Source of the DNA: Gordionus sp. m RMFG-2023
Lineage: Eukaryota > Nematomorpha > Gordioida > Chordodea > Parachordodidae
Length of the DNA stretch: 64,000 bases
Direction: 5' to 3'
Assembly: GCF_954871325.1 (NCBI RefSeq)
Contig: NC_088777.1
Span: forward strand, 19,197,366 to 19,261,365
The stretch's first letter is position 1. Every line of letters begins with the position of its first letter. The notes beneath the pieces were generated by a model. That model had not been told where the DNA came from and did not search any database. It saw only the letters and a list, made by a program, of their open reading frames with translations. Positions 13,001 to 21,596 of this stretch are shown here, piece after piece. The translations under genes and the position numbers were made by a program.

Positions 13001-14096
13001 AAATATATTATAATGGTCAGTTATAGTTTATATTCAATTCAATTGCTATTATTTATATAATAAGTAATAACATTAATCTATTTACATAATTAGTAATAAA
13101 AAAATATATTATGAAATTTGAAATTAATATTTAAATTTAATATATCGAAGATTTCTTTTTATATCAGAGATATGTCGGCGGTGATGGGGACTGTTAATAT
13201 CACTAGCATCACTAAAAACAGATACTGAAGAGATTAATTAACACTTTTTTAAACAGAATGCGAAAAAAAAATAACTATATTGCAGAATGTTTATTAACTA
13301 ATTATTTCTATTAAAAAAATTTAACATAAAAATGTATTTCGATTTTATTTATAAAAATAAATGGTTTTTTAGATATAACTTTTTTTAAATTTTGTTAAAA
13401 GCGCCATTTTATATCGGATTGGAAAATCTTATAATATTTGCCGATAACCGATATTTTAAAATGAGCGAAATATCGGCCCGATCCGATCCGATATAAAATA
13501 TCGGTACATCCCTACTTATAATCATACCACCATATACTCTTTAATTTCATTTTTCTATACAGTACAATGAAACCTTCATAAATTGTTAACTCAAGGAAGG
13601 GGGCACACATTTTGGACAACATACTGAACTAGTGGTAGGGATAAGGAGATGACCATCTTTAGAGGTTTCATTTGTATATATGATTTACCTATATTATTCA
13701 TAAAATCTTAGCTGGTCTCGCCAAAAAAAAGCCCTTTTATTATCAGAAATCATATATGCTTAATTCACATTTCATGCCCTCATTCAATAATCTAACTCCT
13801 TTCCAACTTATCTAACATATTAATCAATGTGTACATACCTCTAGGAAGAGTTATATTGGCACCGTCCAGTATAGCTTGGGCCATACCAAAGTCCTTGTTG
13901 TTTAGGAGAGCTTCCGACGCGGCCTTAAGAGCGTCCCAAATCTCTTTTCGACCCTCAAAGGCCGGGGCAGTATCCCAAAATTCGTTTCGCATAGCAAGTA
14001 GGCTGGAGTGGGTCAAAGATTTATGTGGATGGTGATTATTTTTGTTAGGGACGTATGTGGGCAGCTTTTTACGGAGAGGACGATTTTTTCCGACAG
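3704..14096 (-). CDS. UBTD: Ubiquitin domain-containing protein (UBTD1/UBTD2 homologue), four exons, 5' end missing
   Basis: Joined exons are 14096-13839, 10807-10574, 8523-8200 and 4029-3704 on the minus strand, giving about 380 residues. All three internal junctions and the first acceptor are phase 1 with GT-AG borders. The N-terminal domain carries the family block [20 protein letters not shown], then [14 protein letters not shown] and CYDELGNRY. The C-terminus is a ubiquitin-like fold ([17 protein letters not shown] ... [19 protein letters not shown] ... KGFVIQV). UBTD proteins bind ubiquitin and UBE2D-type E2 enzymes through the N-terminal domain; human UBTD1 and UBTD2 are about 230 residues. 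This copy is longer because of an extended linker and a loop insertion of about 75 residues inside the ubiquitin-like domain. The exon bearing the start codon was not found. The introns are filled with transposons. The gene identity is strong; the exact exon 2/3 border is ambiguous. Confidence 0.9.
4420..4427. repeat. 8-bp target-site duplication of hAT-1 (left)
   Basis: GTCCTAAT, identical to 7087-7094 on the other side of the element; 8 bp is the hAT signature length. Confidence 0.93.
4846..6739 (+). CDS. hAT-1 transposase (BED finger, RNase H-like DDE, C-terminal dimerisation block)
   Basis: The reading starts at ATG 4807 or 4846. The first part (to 5094) has a BED-type zinc finger: Trp-Glu-Asn-Phe, then C-X2-C-X13-H-X3-H. 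An in-frame TAA at 5092-5094 interrupts the frame, which then runs on unbroken to 6355. The core shows [10 protein letters not shown] (first Asp), FISDQGANI (second Asp), CSAH and [10 protein letters not shown] 43-bp intron (6356-6398, GT...AG) restores frame into [12 protein letters not shown], then LKWWNKNE and [16 protein letters not shown] (catalytic Glu) and [12 protein letters not shown]. Length and motif order are typical of Hermes/Ac-like transposases. Only the single stop argues against activity of this copy; the intron is inferred from frame and splice sites. Confidence 0.88.
6356..6398 (+). other. Predicted 43-bp intron in the hAT-1 transposase
   Basis: It begins GTACAT and ends TATCAG. 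Its length of 43 shifts the frame by exactly the amount needed to join KRSKG to NEYERWED. Without it the frame ends at 6405. Confidence 0.7.
7095..8083. other. AT-rich intronic DNA
   Basis: No gene. There is one GC-rich patch (7870-7980) with GGGTGGGGTTTAAGCCTAATT, possibly an old hAT-1-family end. Confidence 0.4.
8200..8523 (-). CDS. UBTD: UBTD exon: linker and first half of the ubiquitin-like domain
   Basis: The acceptor is CCTAAG/TCAAGC (phase 1) or, five bases on, TCAAG/CAATG (phase 0); both keep frame with a matching donor of the previous exon. The exon reads through about 60 linker residues ([11 protein letters not shown] ... [10 protein letters not shown]), then the first beta hairpin and helix of a ubiquitin-like fold: [17 protein letters not shown] and [14 protein letters not shown], matching LRLRLSTGKDL ... 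TDTVFHMKRRL in UBTD2. It ends at AATAATC/GTAAAA. Base composition is clearly GC-richer than the flanks. Confidence 0.82.
8524..10573 (-). other. UBTD intron between linker exons
   Basis: AT-rich. Scattered GGTTCGG/CCGAACC motifs (8750-8800, 9255-9300, 9520-9570) are probably remnants of a transposon, but no ends or coding motifs are left. Confidence 0.5.
10574..10807 (-). CDS. UBTD: UBTD exon: end of N-terminal domain and linker
   Basis: The acceptor TTAAAG/GAAGCC completes the Gly codon begun in the previous exon and gives [21 protein letters not shown], the family's [22 protein letters not shown] block. A low-complexity, charged linker rich in Ser, Lys, Glu and Gln follows. Two donors fit: GTATGG after 10574 (phase 1), or GTATTA after 10569 (phase 0) paired with the alternative acceptor of the next exon. 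The opposite strand is also open here but has no recognisable content. Confidence 0.9.
10878..11992 (-). mobile_element. Decayed hAT element (GTAGCGCGCTAC motifs)
   Basis: It begins CAGAGTTGTTAAACGCTAC, a typical hAT end, and is flanked by CAAAAAAG at 10870-10877 and 11993-12000 (8 bp, although low complexity). GTAGCGCGCTAC-type palindromes sit at both ends. On the minus strand from about 11480 to 11130 fragments such as [19 protein letters not shown] and [19 protein letters not shown] match the N-terminal half of hAT transposases; several frameshifts and stops break it. The right terminal repeat is eroded. It lies about 70 bp upstream of a UBTD acceptor. Confidence 0.7.
12818..13514. mobile_element. 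M1: hAT-type MITE with TAGGGGTGTACCGAT ends
   Basis: The left end is TAGGGGTGTACCGATA and the right end, inverted, is TAGGGATGTACCGATA. The flanks are CTTATAAC (12810-12817) and CTTATAAT (13515-13522), 7 of 8 matching. Subterminal ATCCGATAT/ATATCGG motifs recur many times. No coding sequence. Other copies are at 15236, 20401 and (fragment) 27155. Confidence 0.82.
13515..13791. other. Intronic AT-rich DNA
   Basis: Nothing recognised. Confidence 0.4.
13839..14096 (-). CDS. UBTD: UBTD exon: N-terminal ubiquitin/E2-binding domain
   Basis: The acceptor is TGTCTAG before CTGTCGG and the donor is AGAG/GTATGT, leaving one base of the next codon. It encodes [12 protein letters not shown], about 20 residues rich in Asn and His, then [19 protein letters not shown] and [10 protein letters not shown]. 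Vertebrate UBTD2 has ALGRNQPLKKEKPKW then [19 protein letters not shown], so order and spacing fit, with a small extra linker here. The first exon should lie above 14096. A GTAAGG donor-like site stands about 70 bp upstream, but the frame before it contains a stop and no Met. Confidence 0.92.
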
Positions 14097-14225
14097 CTAG
14101 ACATATATATATATAGAATATAAAATAATTTTAAAGAGTGAGAATAATGATGAACCTTACTCAAATTTTTTTCGAGCCAGCGGCTCAACAATTATTATGC
14201 CGAATATAAAGTTTATTATAAATAT

Positions 14226-14930
14226 TAGGGATATTCTGATCCACAAATATTTTATCGATTCGATCTGATATTTCCCGATACTACTATAAAACCGATCCGA
14301 TGACTAATATTTATATTAATTTTTATTTACCATCTATATTTGAACCAATGTTATAAAAATGGATATGTTGAATTCAAAAAAGAACCAACTAATTCATGAA
14401 TGATTTAGGTGTATTTATTTTTTATTCTCCAACTGTTAATCAACTCATTTAAACTATGGGCAATGTTTATAGCTGAATGTGGTGTTGTTAAGCTCCTCAA
14501 TTTTGTAAAAATGAGTGAATCAAGATTTTAGCCAAATTATTATTAATTATGCTCGAAATTTCGCCAATAGATATCAAAGCCTATCTATCATCCGTGGGAA
14601 AAATCTCCATGCTTGAGCAATTTATTTTGGTCAAAACTTTGAGTTAGCCATTTTTAAAAATCGGCACAACATTAGCTGATGTAAGTTGTTAGATATTTTT
14701 AAATTCCTTACTTGATAAAGATAATATATTTTGAGCTACCCTAATAAATAATTATGGATTATTTTTAAACATCACAAATAGATTGAATTTTTGTTCCTTT
14801 TATTAGGTTTTTATTAATAAAACAAAAAATATTATATAATTATATATACAATCATTAAATAACCAAAAACAATAAAAAATATCGGATCGAATCGTTTTTG
14901 CGAATATCGATCAGATTCAATATTAAAAAA
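14226..14930 (-). mobile_element. Internally deleted copy of the hAT-B family (inverted)
   Basis: Its left part TAGGGATATTCTGATCCACAAATATTTT followed by GATCTGATATTTCCCGATA matches the inverted right end of the element at 17031-19802. Its right part (ATATCGATCAGATTCAATATT) matches the inverted left end. The last few terminal bases on the right are lost. An M2 MITE is inserted at 14480-14674. Confidence 0.65.
14480..14674. mobile_element. M2 MITE, copy 1
   Basis: It starts TGGTGTTGTTAA and ends CACAACATTA, with flanks GCTGAATG / GCTGATGT. It shares the core AGCCATTTTTAAAAATCGGC with the copies at 15364 and 34478. It is inserted in a hAT-B family copy. Confidence 0.6.
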
Positions 14931-15235
14931 AATTAAATGAAAGAAGATTTTTAAAATTGGCTAGTTACAGTGACAGAACAAAATTGAGTTCAATACATTA
15001 ATAACAAATCTTAATATTCAACTTTAGGTGTTTTTAGCAGAATTTTGAAATTTGGTTTTACAACCGAAAATGTTAGTCAATTATCTAATTTTATCAATGA
15101 GTAAAGATGGATAATTGCTAATATTAAAAAGAGATAGTTTAAAAAAGTTTTTCAGAGGGTAAGCATGAAAAAGAATTGCATTATAATAAGCTTTTTTATA
15201 ATACTAATTTTTTAAAAATAGATCAGTATTCAGAC
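14931..15235. other. AT-rich spacer
   Basis: Nothing recognised. Confidence 0.4.
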
Positions 15236-15581
15236 TAGGGGTGTACCGATATTATATTTTGGAGGCGATCCGGTATTAAAATGATATCGGTCGATAACCG
15301 CTCCGGTATAATATCTGATTTTGTATTGTGTAAACAATCATTTTAATTTTTAATGCATATATCTAGTGTTGCAAAATCATTCCATTTGAGTTAAAAACGG
15401 ATAACTCACTATTCTATCCAGAAAAATATTATGCAAACCTGAAGATTAATTTGGACATCTATTAGCGAGGCTTAGAAAGTATTTTTTGGCTAAATTATCA
15501 AGTCAGCCATTTTTAAAAATCAGCTCAATTGGAGCGATTTTGCATCACTGCATATATCTTCTCATCTCATATACTTTTTAA
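15236..15581 (+). mobile_element. M1 MITE, left half (interrupted)
   Basis: TAGGGGTGTACCGATATT then TTTTGGAGGCGATCCGGTAT matches the left end of the 12818-13514 copy. It is interrupted by M2 (15364-15550) and stops at CTTTTTAA (15574-15581), where element F begins. The missing right half seems to lie inverted at 20401-20731. Confidence 0.72.
15364..15550. mobile_element. M2 MITE, copy 2
   Basis: The ends are TAGTGTTGCAAAATC and, inverted, CAGTGATGCAAAATC. Exact 8-bp duplication CATATATC at 15356-15363 and 15551-15558. The core AGCCATTTTTAAAAATCAGC is shared with the other copies. Nested in an M1 copy. Confidence 0.85.
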
Positions 15582-15833
15582 TAGTGCTGTAAACAAATGC
15601 GTTCAAAAAGAACGCGTTCGTGAACGAAGTTGTTTTTTGAAAAAAATGATGAATGGCGTTCCATTTATTTTTGACGAACTTTGAGCATGAACGCGTTCCT
15701 TTTTTATGACGAGCGCGTTCAAATTTAACGTTCGTTTAATTTAAAAAAAATTTAAAAAAAACTTTTTATTTTTATTTATTTGAAAAATTTTATATTAATA
15801 AGAATTTTTTAAGAAAAATGTCATATTTTATAA
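15582..15833 (+). mobile_element. Element F, left part (hAT-type end, GAACGCGTTC repeats)
   Basis: It begins TAGTGCTGTAAACAAATGCG followed by inverted GAACGCGTTC/GCGTTC motifs. The same end occurs at 20732. A larger hAT (15834-20172) is inserted next to or within it. Confidence 0.6.
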
Positions 15834-16250
15834 CAGGTATGTGAACCCTTCGACAAAAAAAAGGGTCCAGGTTCGGGTACAGTGATAAAATTTAAAAAGG
15901 GTCTTGGTTCAGAGTTCGGGTTTAGGGAACAAAAAAAACGATTCAAAATAAGACTTTTTTTCATTCATTTATTATTATATATACTACAATATATACACAT
16001 TCATAATTTACAAATAAAAAATTCAAAAATGAAATAATTTATATTTTAAATCTTTTATTCAATCACACAATCATAATATCTTCTAAAATATAATCCTTGA
16101 GATTTTCACGTATTTAGACAATATATATTTCAAAGATGAAAATTCACGTTCTATTACCTAAAATAGATAGTTATCTTTATAATACATAAATTATTGTACT
16201 TGTGTCGCCGGTAGAGCCATGGCTATTCTAGACAAGATATATAATTCTGT

Positions 16251-17022
16251 CTATATTGAAGAATATACTTCACAGAATATTAAAATATTCGTATCCTTAT
16301 TTATTCTCTTAACTTCTGAAAACTTTTCTATTAAAGATGAAATAAGTATTTTTTGATCCTCCTTTTTATCTGATGATAATTTGATTTTTTTTTCTCTATC
16401 TAAAAGTAAAATTTCAAGATCATCAATGTTGCAATCATTATCATTATTATCACTACAACCAGTAGGTATTATTGTCGTAGCTTCCAATATATTGTAAATA
16501 ATGGAGTTTTGCGTATGCCATAAATCCTTAAGATGGTCTTTAGCCATTTGTTTTTGTCCAATACTCAAACTTGATATCGAGGGTCTATATATAGAAGCAT
16601 ATACAACACTATTTTGCAAATTTGTTGCTCTCAAATTTTCATGTTTTCTAATATTTCGTATGAAAAAGGACTAGTAAATCTTAAATCTAACCGGCATCTA
16701 ATCCATACGCCATAAAAATCAGATAAACATAATTGTTCTGATTATAATCTTAATGTTGTTATTTTTAAAGGCACTAATACACTAGTAAGGTCCTTGGCAC
16801 CAATCATCTTCCGACAAAATGACTTAACATGCTCTTATAATAAAATCATTACAGAAATCTTTCAACCTTATATAATGAGGACCAACGTGTCGTGCAATCT
16901 AATATTGCCATTGACCTTTTCATTGATTTTAATATTCTTACAATTGTGGGAGTTCTTAAATATTTTGTAACATCCCTTGCTATATCAATGATAGTTTTAA
17001 AGTGATTATTTTTTAGGCAATC
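16251..17022 (-). pseudogene. hAT-A transposase remnant (central to C-terminal part)
   Basis: Fragments include CLKNNHFKTIIDIARDV, KSMKRSMAILDCTTRWSSLY and, further on, SISSLSIGQKQMAKDHLKDLW. The T-R-W-S-S-L-Y motif is characteristic of hAT transposases. Several stops break the frame between 16640 and 16860, while 16251-16634 is open. The C-terminal SERLFS block was not found. Confidence 0.7.
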
Positions 17023-17858
17023 ATTACTAGTAGGGCTGTGCCGATATTAAATATCGAATCAGATCGGTACCGATATTTAGCGTTTTCCGAATATCGGATC
17101 GGGCAGATACCTGCAAAAACCCGATCTGCTTTTTACATTTTTTGTTATTTTATTTTATGTTATGTATATTTATTTTACATTGTTATAATATTTTCTAAAT
17201 CATTTTTTTTAAACAATGCAAATGCCCAACACCCTCTAAATTTTATTTCTTTTTTTAAATAGATTTATATTATTTAAAAGTTTTTTTTATAAAAATAGAA
17301 AGGAATATTTTACAAAAGACAGATAATTTTGCAAAATGCGTTATCTGCGGAATCATCTTGGTCTGCCTTCAGTATGGCAGGAGATATAGATAGTCCATAT
17401 CTTAGAAGCTTATAGCCAGAAAATCTAGAGGCTCTCATATTTATTTTAAAAAATCTAATATATTAATTTTTTTATTTTATGAATTAAATATTACAATTTT
17501 ATAATTCATACCAACAGGCGCGTACGTAGGAATTTGGTCTGGGAAGAGGGGGGGGGATAATAAATTTCTTTAAGAAATATTATTGTTTTTTAAAAATATC
17601 AAGCATAAATTTATTAGAACTAATAATTATTTCTAATACACAATTTTAAATTAATGTGAATTATAAAAAAAATTATTGTATAAACCGTCATATAAAAAAC
17701 TATAAACTAAATGTGAATTAAATTAAACGGATATAACTGGCGGTATAGAAAAACTATAAAATAAATGTGAAAATATAAAGTGAATATAACTACTATATGA
17801 ATCACTTAAATGACCCAAAATAGAAATTTGAATTTTTTGAGCCTTTAAAATTTATATT

Positions 17859-18072
17859 CAGTGTTGTGATGATCTAATGAAACATATTGACGATTAAATT
17901 AAAACCCATCCATATAAAATTATAATCTTTGCAAAAATAATTAAAATATAGACAACGCATTATTGAAATTTCTTTTATTATAATTATTTTTTGCAAAGAT
18001 TATAATTTTATATGAATGGGAGTGGGTTTTAATTTAATCGTCAATATGTTTCATTAAATCATCACAACACTG
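17859..18072. repeat. Foldback MITE with arms of about 90 bp
   Basis: CAGTGTTGTGATGATCTAATG at the left and its near-perfect inverse at the right (CATTAAATCATCACAACACTG). The inverted match extends inward through GACGATTAAATTAAAACCCA and ATAAAATTATAATCTTTGCAAA, leaving a spacer of about 40 bp. It can form a long hairpin. No clear target duplication. Confidence 0.8.
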
Positions 18073-18295
18073 TATATAAAAAATTTAAATGTTGGAAATA
18101 TAAATTAATACACAAAAAGTTTCTTAGGAATAATTGTATTTTGTATGTTATATATTTACATGTAAAATCCAATATTTGTTGGGATTGAGCTAATTTTTCA
18201 ATTATCTCATCCTTGCTTGTCAGATGCCTATGAATATTCAAAAGATCCAAACCTTTCAATCTACTTTCATAAGTTGTAATTCTTGGTATGTTTTT

Positions 18296-18605
18296 CAGAG
18301 ACCTGGAGGCCGGACGTATTTTAATTTTTTAAATATACCGGGCAGGGCCCGAAATTTTTTTTAGAAAACAACCAGGCGGGGTCTGAAAATTTTTTTAAAA
18401 AAATATCCGGGCTGGGTTGTATATTTTAAATCGTTATTATTAGCTATAAAAATAAAAAAGATATATAATTTATTTTAAAAAAATCCGGGCCGGGCCTGAA
18501 AATTTTATTTTAAAAAAAGCCGAGGCGGGCCTAAAAATTTAAAAAAATTCGAACCGGGCCGTAAAAAATTCTAAAAAAAATCTGGGCCGTGCCCTGCAAA
18601 TGGTA
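18296..18605. mobile_element. GC-rich block, probable hAT-1-family MITE inside hAT-C
   Basis: It starts CAGAGACCTGGAGGCCGG and ends GGGCCGTGCCCTGCAAATGGTA, resembling degraded hAT-1 ends (TAGAGATCTGCA / TGCAGATCACTA). CCGGGC-type repeats fill the interior. It interrupts the ZMYM1-like reading frame between LRRI and the KGLDLLNIHRHL block. Target duplication not recognised. Confidence 0.55.
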
Positions 18606-20180
18606 CCTTCGCATGGCTCTGTTATTCTTCTTAAAAAAGAGAATGTTCTCTCATTAGTTTACTAATGTGAAGAGGCTAATATATAAACCCTTTTAATACA
18701 TTGGGAATATAATCTAAAATGTGTTTGAAATGCAAAGCATCCATAGCATTTTTTGGGACTATATCAACCATAGTTAATTTTATAAACATATTTATTCAGC
18801 TAATAAGGCATTCTAAGATACTTTAACATCTTCATGATAAAAATCTAACATATATTTTTTTCTATCACCATCTGAAAAAAGGTTAGTAAGGCTTTTGTGG
18901 AAGTAATATCTGCAGATTGGTAAGTGCTGCATGATGAATTAAAAACCATTCATTTGGGTTATAAATGTATCTAAGAAAGGGGACATTTGTTTTATAATAC
19001 CTTCTACCGATATATTAATGTTTTAACGATGAGCTTGCCTTGCTGCAAATCGAGGGAGACAAATATTGAACACGTATAGCTCTGCTTTTGACTCAACAAT
19101 AACATATAAAATATGAAATTCTTCTTCAACATTAGCCCTAATTTTCTTGAGTTCTAATAAAATGCTCTCCGATATTCTCATCTTCTTAATCAAGTCAATG
19201 TCATGTTTTTGAAAAGTATTACATATAGTTGTATAATTAAATAATACATTCTAATGAGAAAAAAAATTTGGAATAAGCATTGAATCCAATAATTTTCTTG
19301 CTTCTGAGGAAATATTTCTTTCAGGCCATTGCGATATTACAGTAATAGCAAATTATCGGCTCTTATAACTCCATAAAAGTTGTAACTGCTTGATGGCGAA
19401 GACTCTATTTCGTTGGACAAGCCTGCAATTTCTTTCTTGGACAAGGAGTTAAAATAATTATTATTTAGAAATTTGAAAATGGTAGATAAATATTACGAAA
19501 TTTGAAAATAGTAAGTAAATATTACGCCGGAAAACTTGAAAACCCCCCGCTGCGTACGCGCATGCATGCCAACATAAAATGGATATATTATTTAATAAAT
19601 TTTTTTTAAATTATAGTCTTAAATGTTAAAAAAATTATTAAATGCATAATTCGATTTTTTGCATAAAAAATATTGATTTATTAATTATATATGGTTCAAG
19701 GGGGGGAGTAAAAAATCAGTATAAATATCGGATCGGGTTCGAAGCAATATTGGGAAATATCGGATCGGATCCGTAAAAAATATGTGGATCGTCACAGCCC
19801 TAATTAATAGCCAATTGTAGAGTATGGGCTGCACATCTGATGCAATATAAATTTGTGGGAAAATCTATTAATAAATTTATACAATAAAATATTATTACCT
19901 ACACTAGAAAATAATTTATGATATCAATCTCTAAATAAAATGGAAGTCCAGGAGGAAAATTGAAAGAAAAACGCGAAGATAAAATAATGATTCCACGATA
20001 AAAAGTTAATGAAAGTAAAAAAAATTTTACATTATTTTTTAAAAAAATGTTTATATTTTTAAAAATTTTTTATCACCTAGAACCCTTGGACCTTCCACTT
20101 TTAAAAAGGGTCCAGGTTCGGGTACAGCCAAAATATGAGGGTTCAGGGTAAGGGTCCGGGTTCACATCCATGTTTTATAA

Positions 20181-20400
20181 TCAGCTGTCCCTTTTTCACA
20201 TTTCATTTATTTTAAGATTAGATCACCTATTAAGATTTTTTTGGCCAGCTGCATGAAATGTAGATGAATTCATATTTAAATAAATATAACTTTAATTAGT
20301 ATTTCCCTTTAATGTTAAATTTATCCTGAATTTCTTAGCTATTTTGATTCTGCCCATCATATTTATTCATTTTAAATTATGTTGTGCACATTATCTATAT
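20181..20400. other. Spacer, possibly remainder of element F
   Basis: AT-rich, no motif recognised. Confidence 0.35.
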
Positions 20401-20731
20401 TAGGGATGTATCGAGGTATTTTATCGGATCGGATAGGGCCAATATTTCATTTTTTTAAATATTGGTTATCGGTAATATTATAAAATTTTCCTATCCGAAA
20501 AAATGGCTTCTTAATTTTTAAATAATATATTTCAAATTTCATAATATATTTGTTTGTTACTTATTATATAAGTAGATTAAGATTATTATTATATAAATAG
20601 TGATTTATCATTAAAAATATTATATATATTTTTAGATTCATGAATATAAACTAAAACTGTTCATTATATAATATATTTAAATAATCTATGTTATGGTATA
20701 GTTAAATTATATATGTTATACTATTAAAAAG
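20401..20731 (-). mobile_element. M1 MITE, right half, inverted
   Basis: TAGGGATGTATCGAGGTATT, ATCGGATCGGAT and the following 300 bp match the inverted right half of the M1 copy at 12818-13514. It ends at TTAAAAAG (20724-20731), the exact inverse of CTTTTTAA at 15574-15581, and is followed by the F-type end TAGTGCTGTAAAAC. Confidence 0.75.
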
Positions 20732-20800
20732 TAGTGCTGTAAAACATTTCTAAAAAAATCGAACGCGTTCACGTTCGTTCAAAATTTTACGATAAATTTT
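20732..20800 (-). mobile_element. Element F, other end (inverted)
   Basis: TAGTGCTGTAAAACATTTC then GAACGCGTTCACGTTCGTTC, matching the F end at 15582. The inner limit is unknown. Confidence 0.55.
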
Positions 20801-21596
20801 TAATTTAATCTAAATAAATGTCTTATATTTTTAAACACAATATATTAGCCATGTTAAAAAATAAAATAGTTTTATTTTGATAATCTATATAATCACCGTA
20901 ATCAAGAAATGAACGTTTTCGTATAATCTTAATGTTAATTTTTATTTTTCCTATCAACTTTCTTATCATCTTAATGTTAAATAAATCGATGGAGACTATA
21001 TATCTAATGTTATTTTAAGAAAATTTTTTGTACATCACGGGATTAGAACCCATGACTTAACGTTTTAAAGGCAAACGTTCTTCCCACTCAGCCACTTTCT
21101 ATATTAAATTTTGTAATATAATCTTTCTTATATATGTTATTAATTTGCTATTAACATATTTTTCGATTAATTTATATAATTTAGATCTTATTGTGTTATA
21201 CTAAAAAGAATACTAACCTCACCTCAAATTATGATAAGAATGATTATTAAAGTTAAAATAGCAAATTAAATTATATTTAGCCAATCGAAAAATAAACATT
21301 TATCTCATATTAATTTTAGCGTAAGTATTTATATTCAATCAAAGTAAAATTTATTAATTTTTATAAATTATTTTTATAGTACAATTTAGATTTAACAAAT
21401 AAATTTAAATTATTTACCACCCCAAAATATGGTAAATTTTTTTATCTCAACCACAATATGGGAGCTCTGCAAATAGTATAAAATACCTATTTATCAATAT
21501 CTTCTCATGCCAGAAAATTAACCACCCTCATAATCCTAAATACTTATTATAATTTAGATTAAACAAATAAATTTAAATTATATTTAGCCAATACAT
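20801..21596. other. AT-rich DNA with a tRNA-like relic
   Basis: No protein-coding signal. The tRNA-like sequence is listed separately. Confidence 0.4.
21029..21098 (-). repeat. tRNA-derived sequence (tRNA pseudogene or SINE head)
   Basis: On the minus strand, TGGCTGAGTGG resembles an A box and GGGTTCTAATCCC a B box. A T-arm ATGGG/CCCGT and an anticodon-like stem CGTTT/AAACG can be drawn. The acceptor stem does not pair and the anticodon loop is irregular, so it is not a functional tRNA by eye. Confidence 0.45.

Larger units (their letters stand above)
10808..13838 (-). other. UBTD intron (3.0 kb) with two hAT-type insertions
   Basis: The donor GTATGT is at 13838 and the acceptor TTAAAG ends at 10808. 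It contains the elements at 10878-11992 and 12818-13514. A GC-rich patch at 12540-12740 (CCCGGCCGGTG, ACCGGGTCAACCCG, GGGCCGG) is another candidate decayed hAT-1-family fragment. Confidence 0.75.
17515..19564 (-). mobile_element. hAT-C: ZMYM1-like hAT inserted in hAT-B
   Basis: The ends are CAGGCGCGTACGTAG and, inverted, CATGCGCGTACGCAG, each followed inward by a G-rich (or C-rich) run. The flanks are CATACCAA (17507-17514) and CATGCCAA (19565-19572), 7 of 8. The minus-strand coding relic contains IDLIKKMRISESILLELKKI, MDALHFKHILDYIPNVLK and KGLDLLNIHRHLTSKDEI, the C-terminal pattern of ZMYM1-like (TTF-finger) hAT transposases. It is heavily mutated and interrupted by the blocks at 18296-18605 and 17859-18072. 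Confidence 0.8.
17031..19802 (+). mobile_element. hAT-B: hAT element inserted in hAT-A
   Basis: The ends are TAGGGCTGTGCCGAT and, inverted, TAGGGCTGTGACGAT. The flanks are ATTACTAG (17023-17030) and ATTAATAG (19803-19810), 7 of 8 matching. ATATCGGATCGG repeats lie at both ends. A transposase C-terminal scrap on the plus strand (17340-17455) reads AFSMAGDID ... PENLEALIFILKNL. Its middle is occupied by hAT-C. Confidence 0.85.
15834..20172 (-). mobile_element. hAT-A: old hAT element, host of nested insertions
   Basis: The ends are CAGGTATGTGAACCC and, inverted, CATGGATGTGAACCC, flanked by an exact TTTTATAA duplication (15826-15833, 20173-20180). Subterminal GGGTCCAGGTTCGGGTACAG repeats occur near both ends. 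The minus-strand transposase relic reads CAAHTLQLAI (about 19860-19803) and resumes at 17022 with NDCLKNNHFKTIIDIARDV and DCTTRWSSLYKVERF, continuing to about 16250. The gap is exactly the nested element 17031-19802. Stops and frameshifts are frequent. Confidence 0.88.

Noticed and set aside
13829-14035. Plus-strand open frame of 68 codons
   Set aside because: It is the complement of the UBTD N-terminal exon and has no family signature.
14097-14180. Short upstream UBTD exon ending at a GTAAGG donor
   Set aside because: The frame required for joining has a stop and no Met, and its residues do not resemble UBTD N-termini.
20393-20890. ATCTATAT as a true target duplication around the inverted M1 half
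   Set aside because: The right boundary has no hAT-type end and an AT-rich 8-mer may recur by chance; kept only as a side note.
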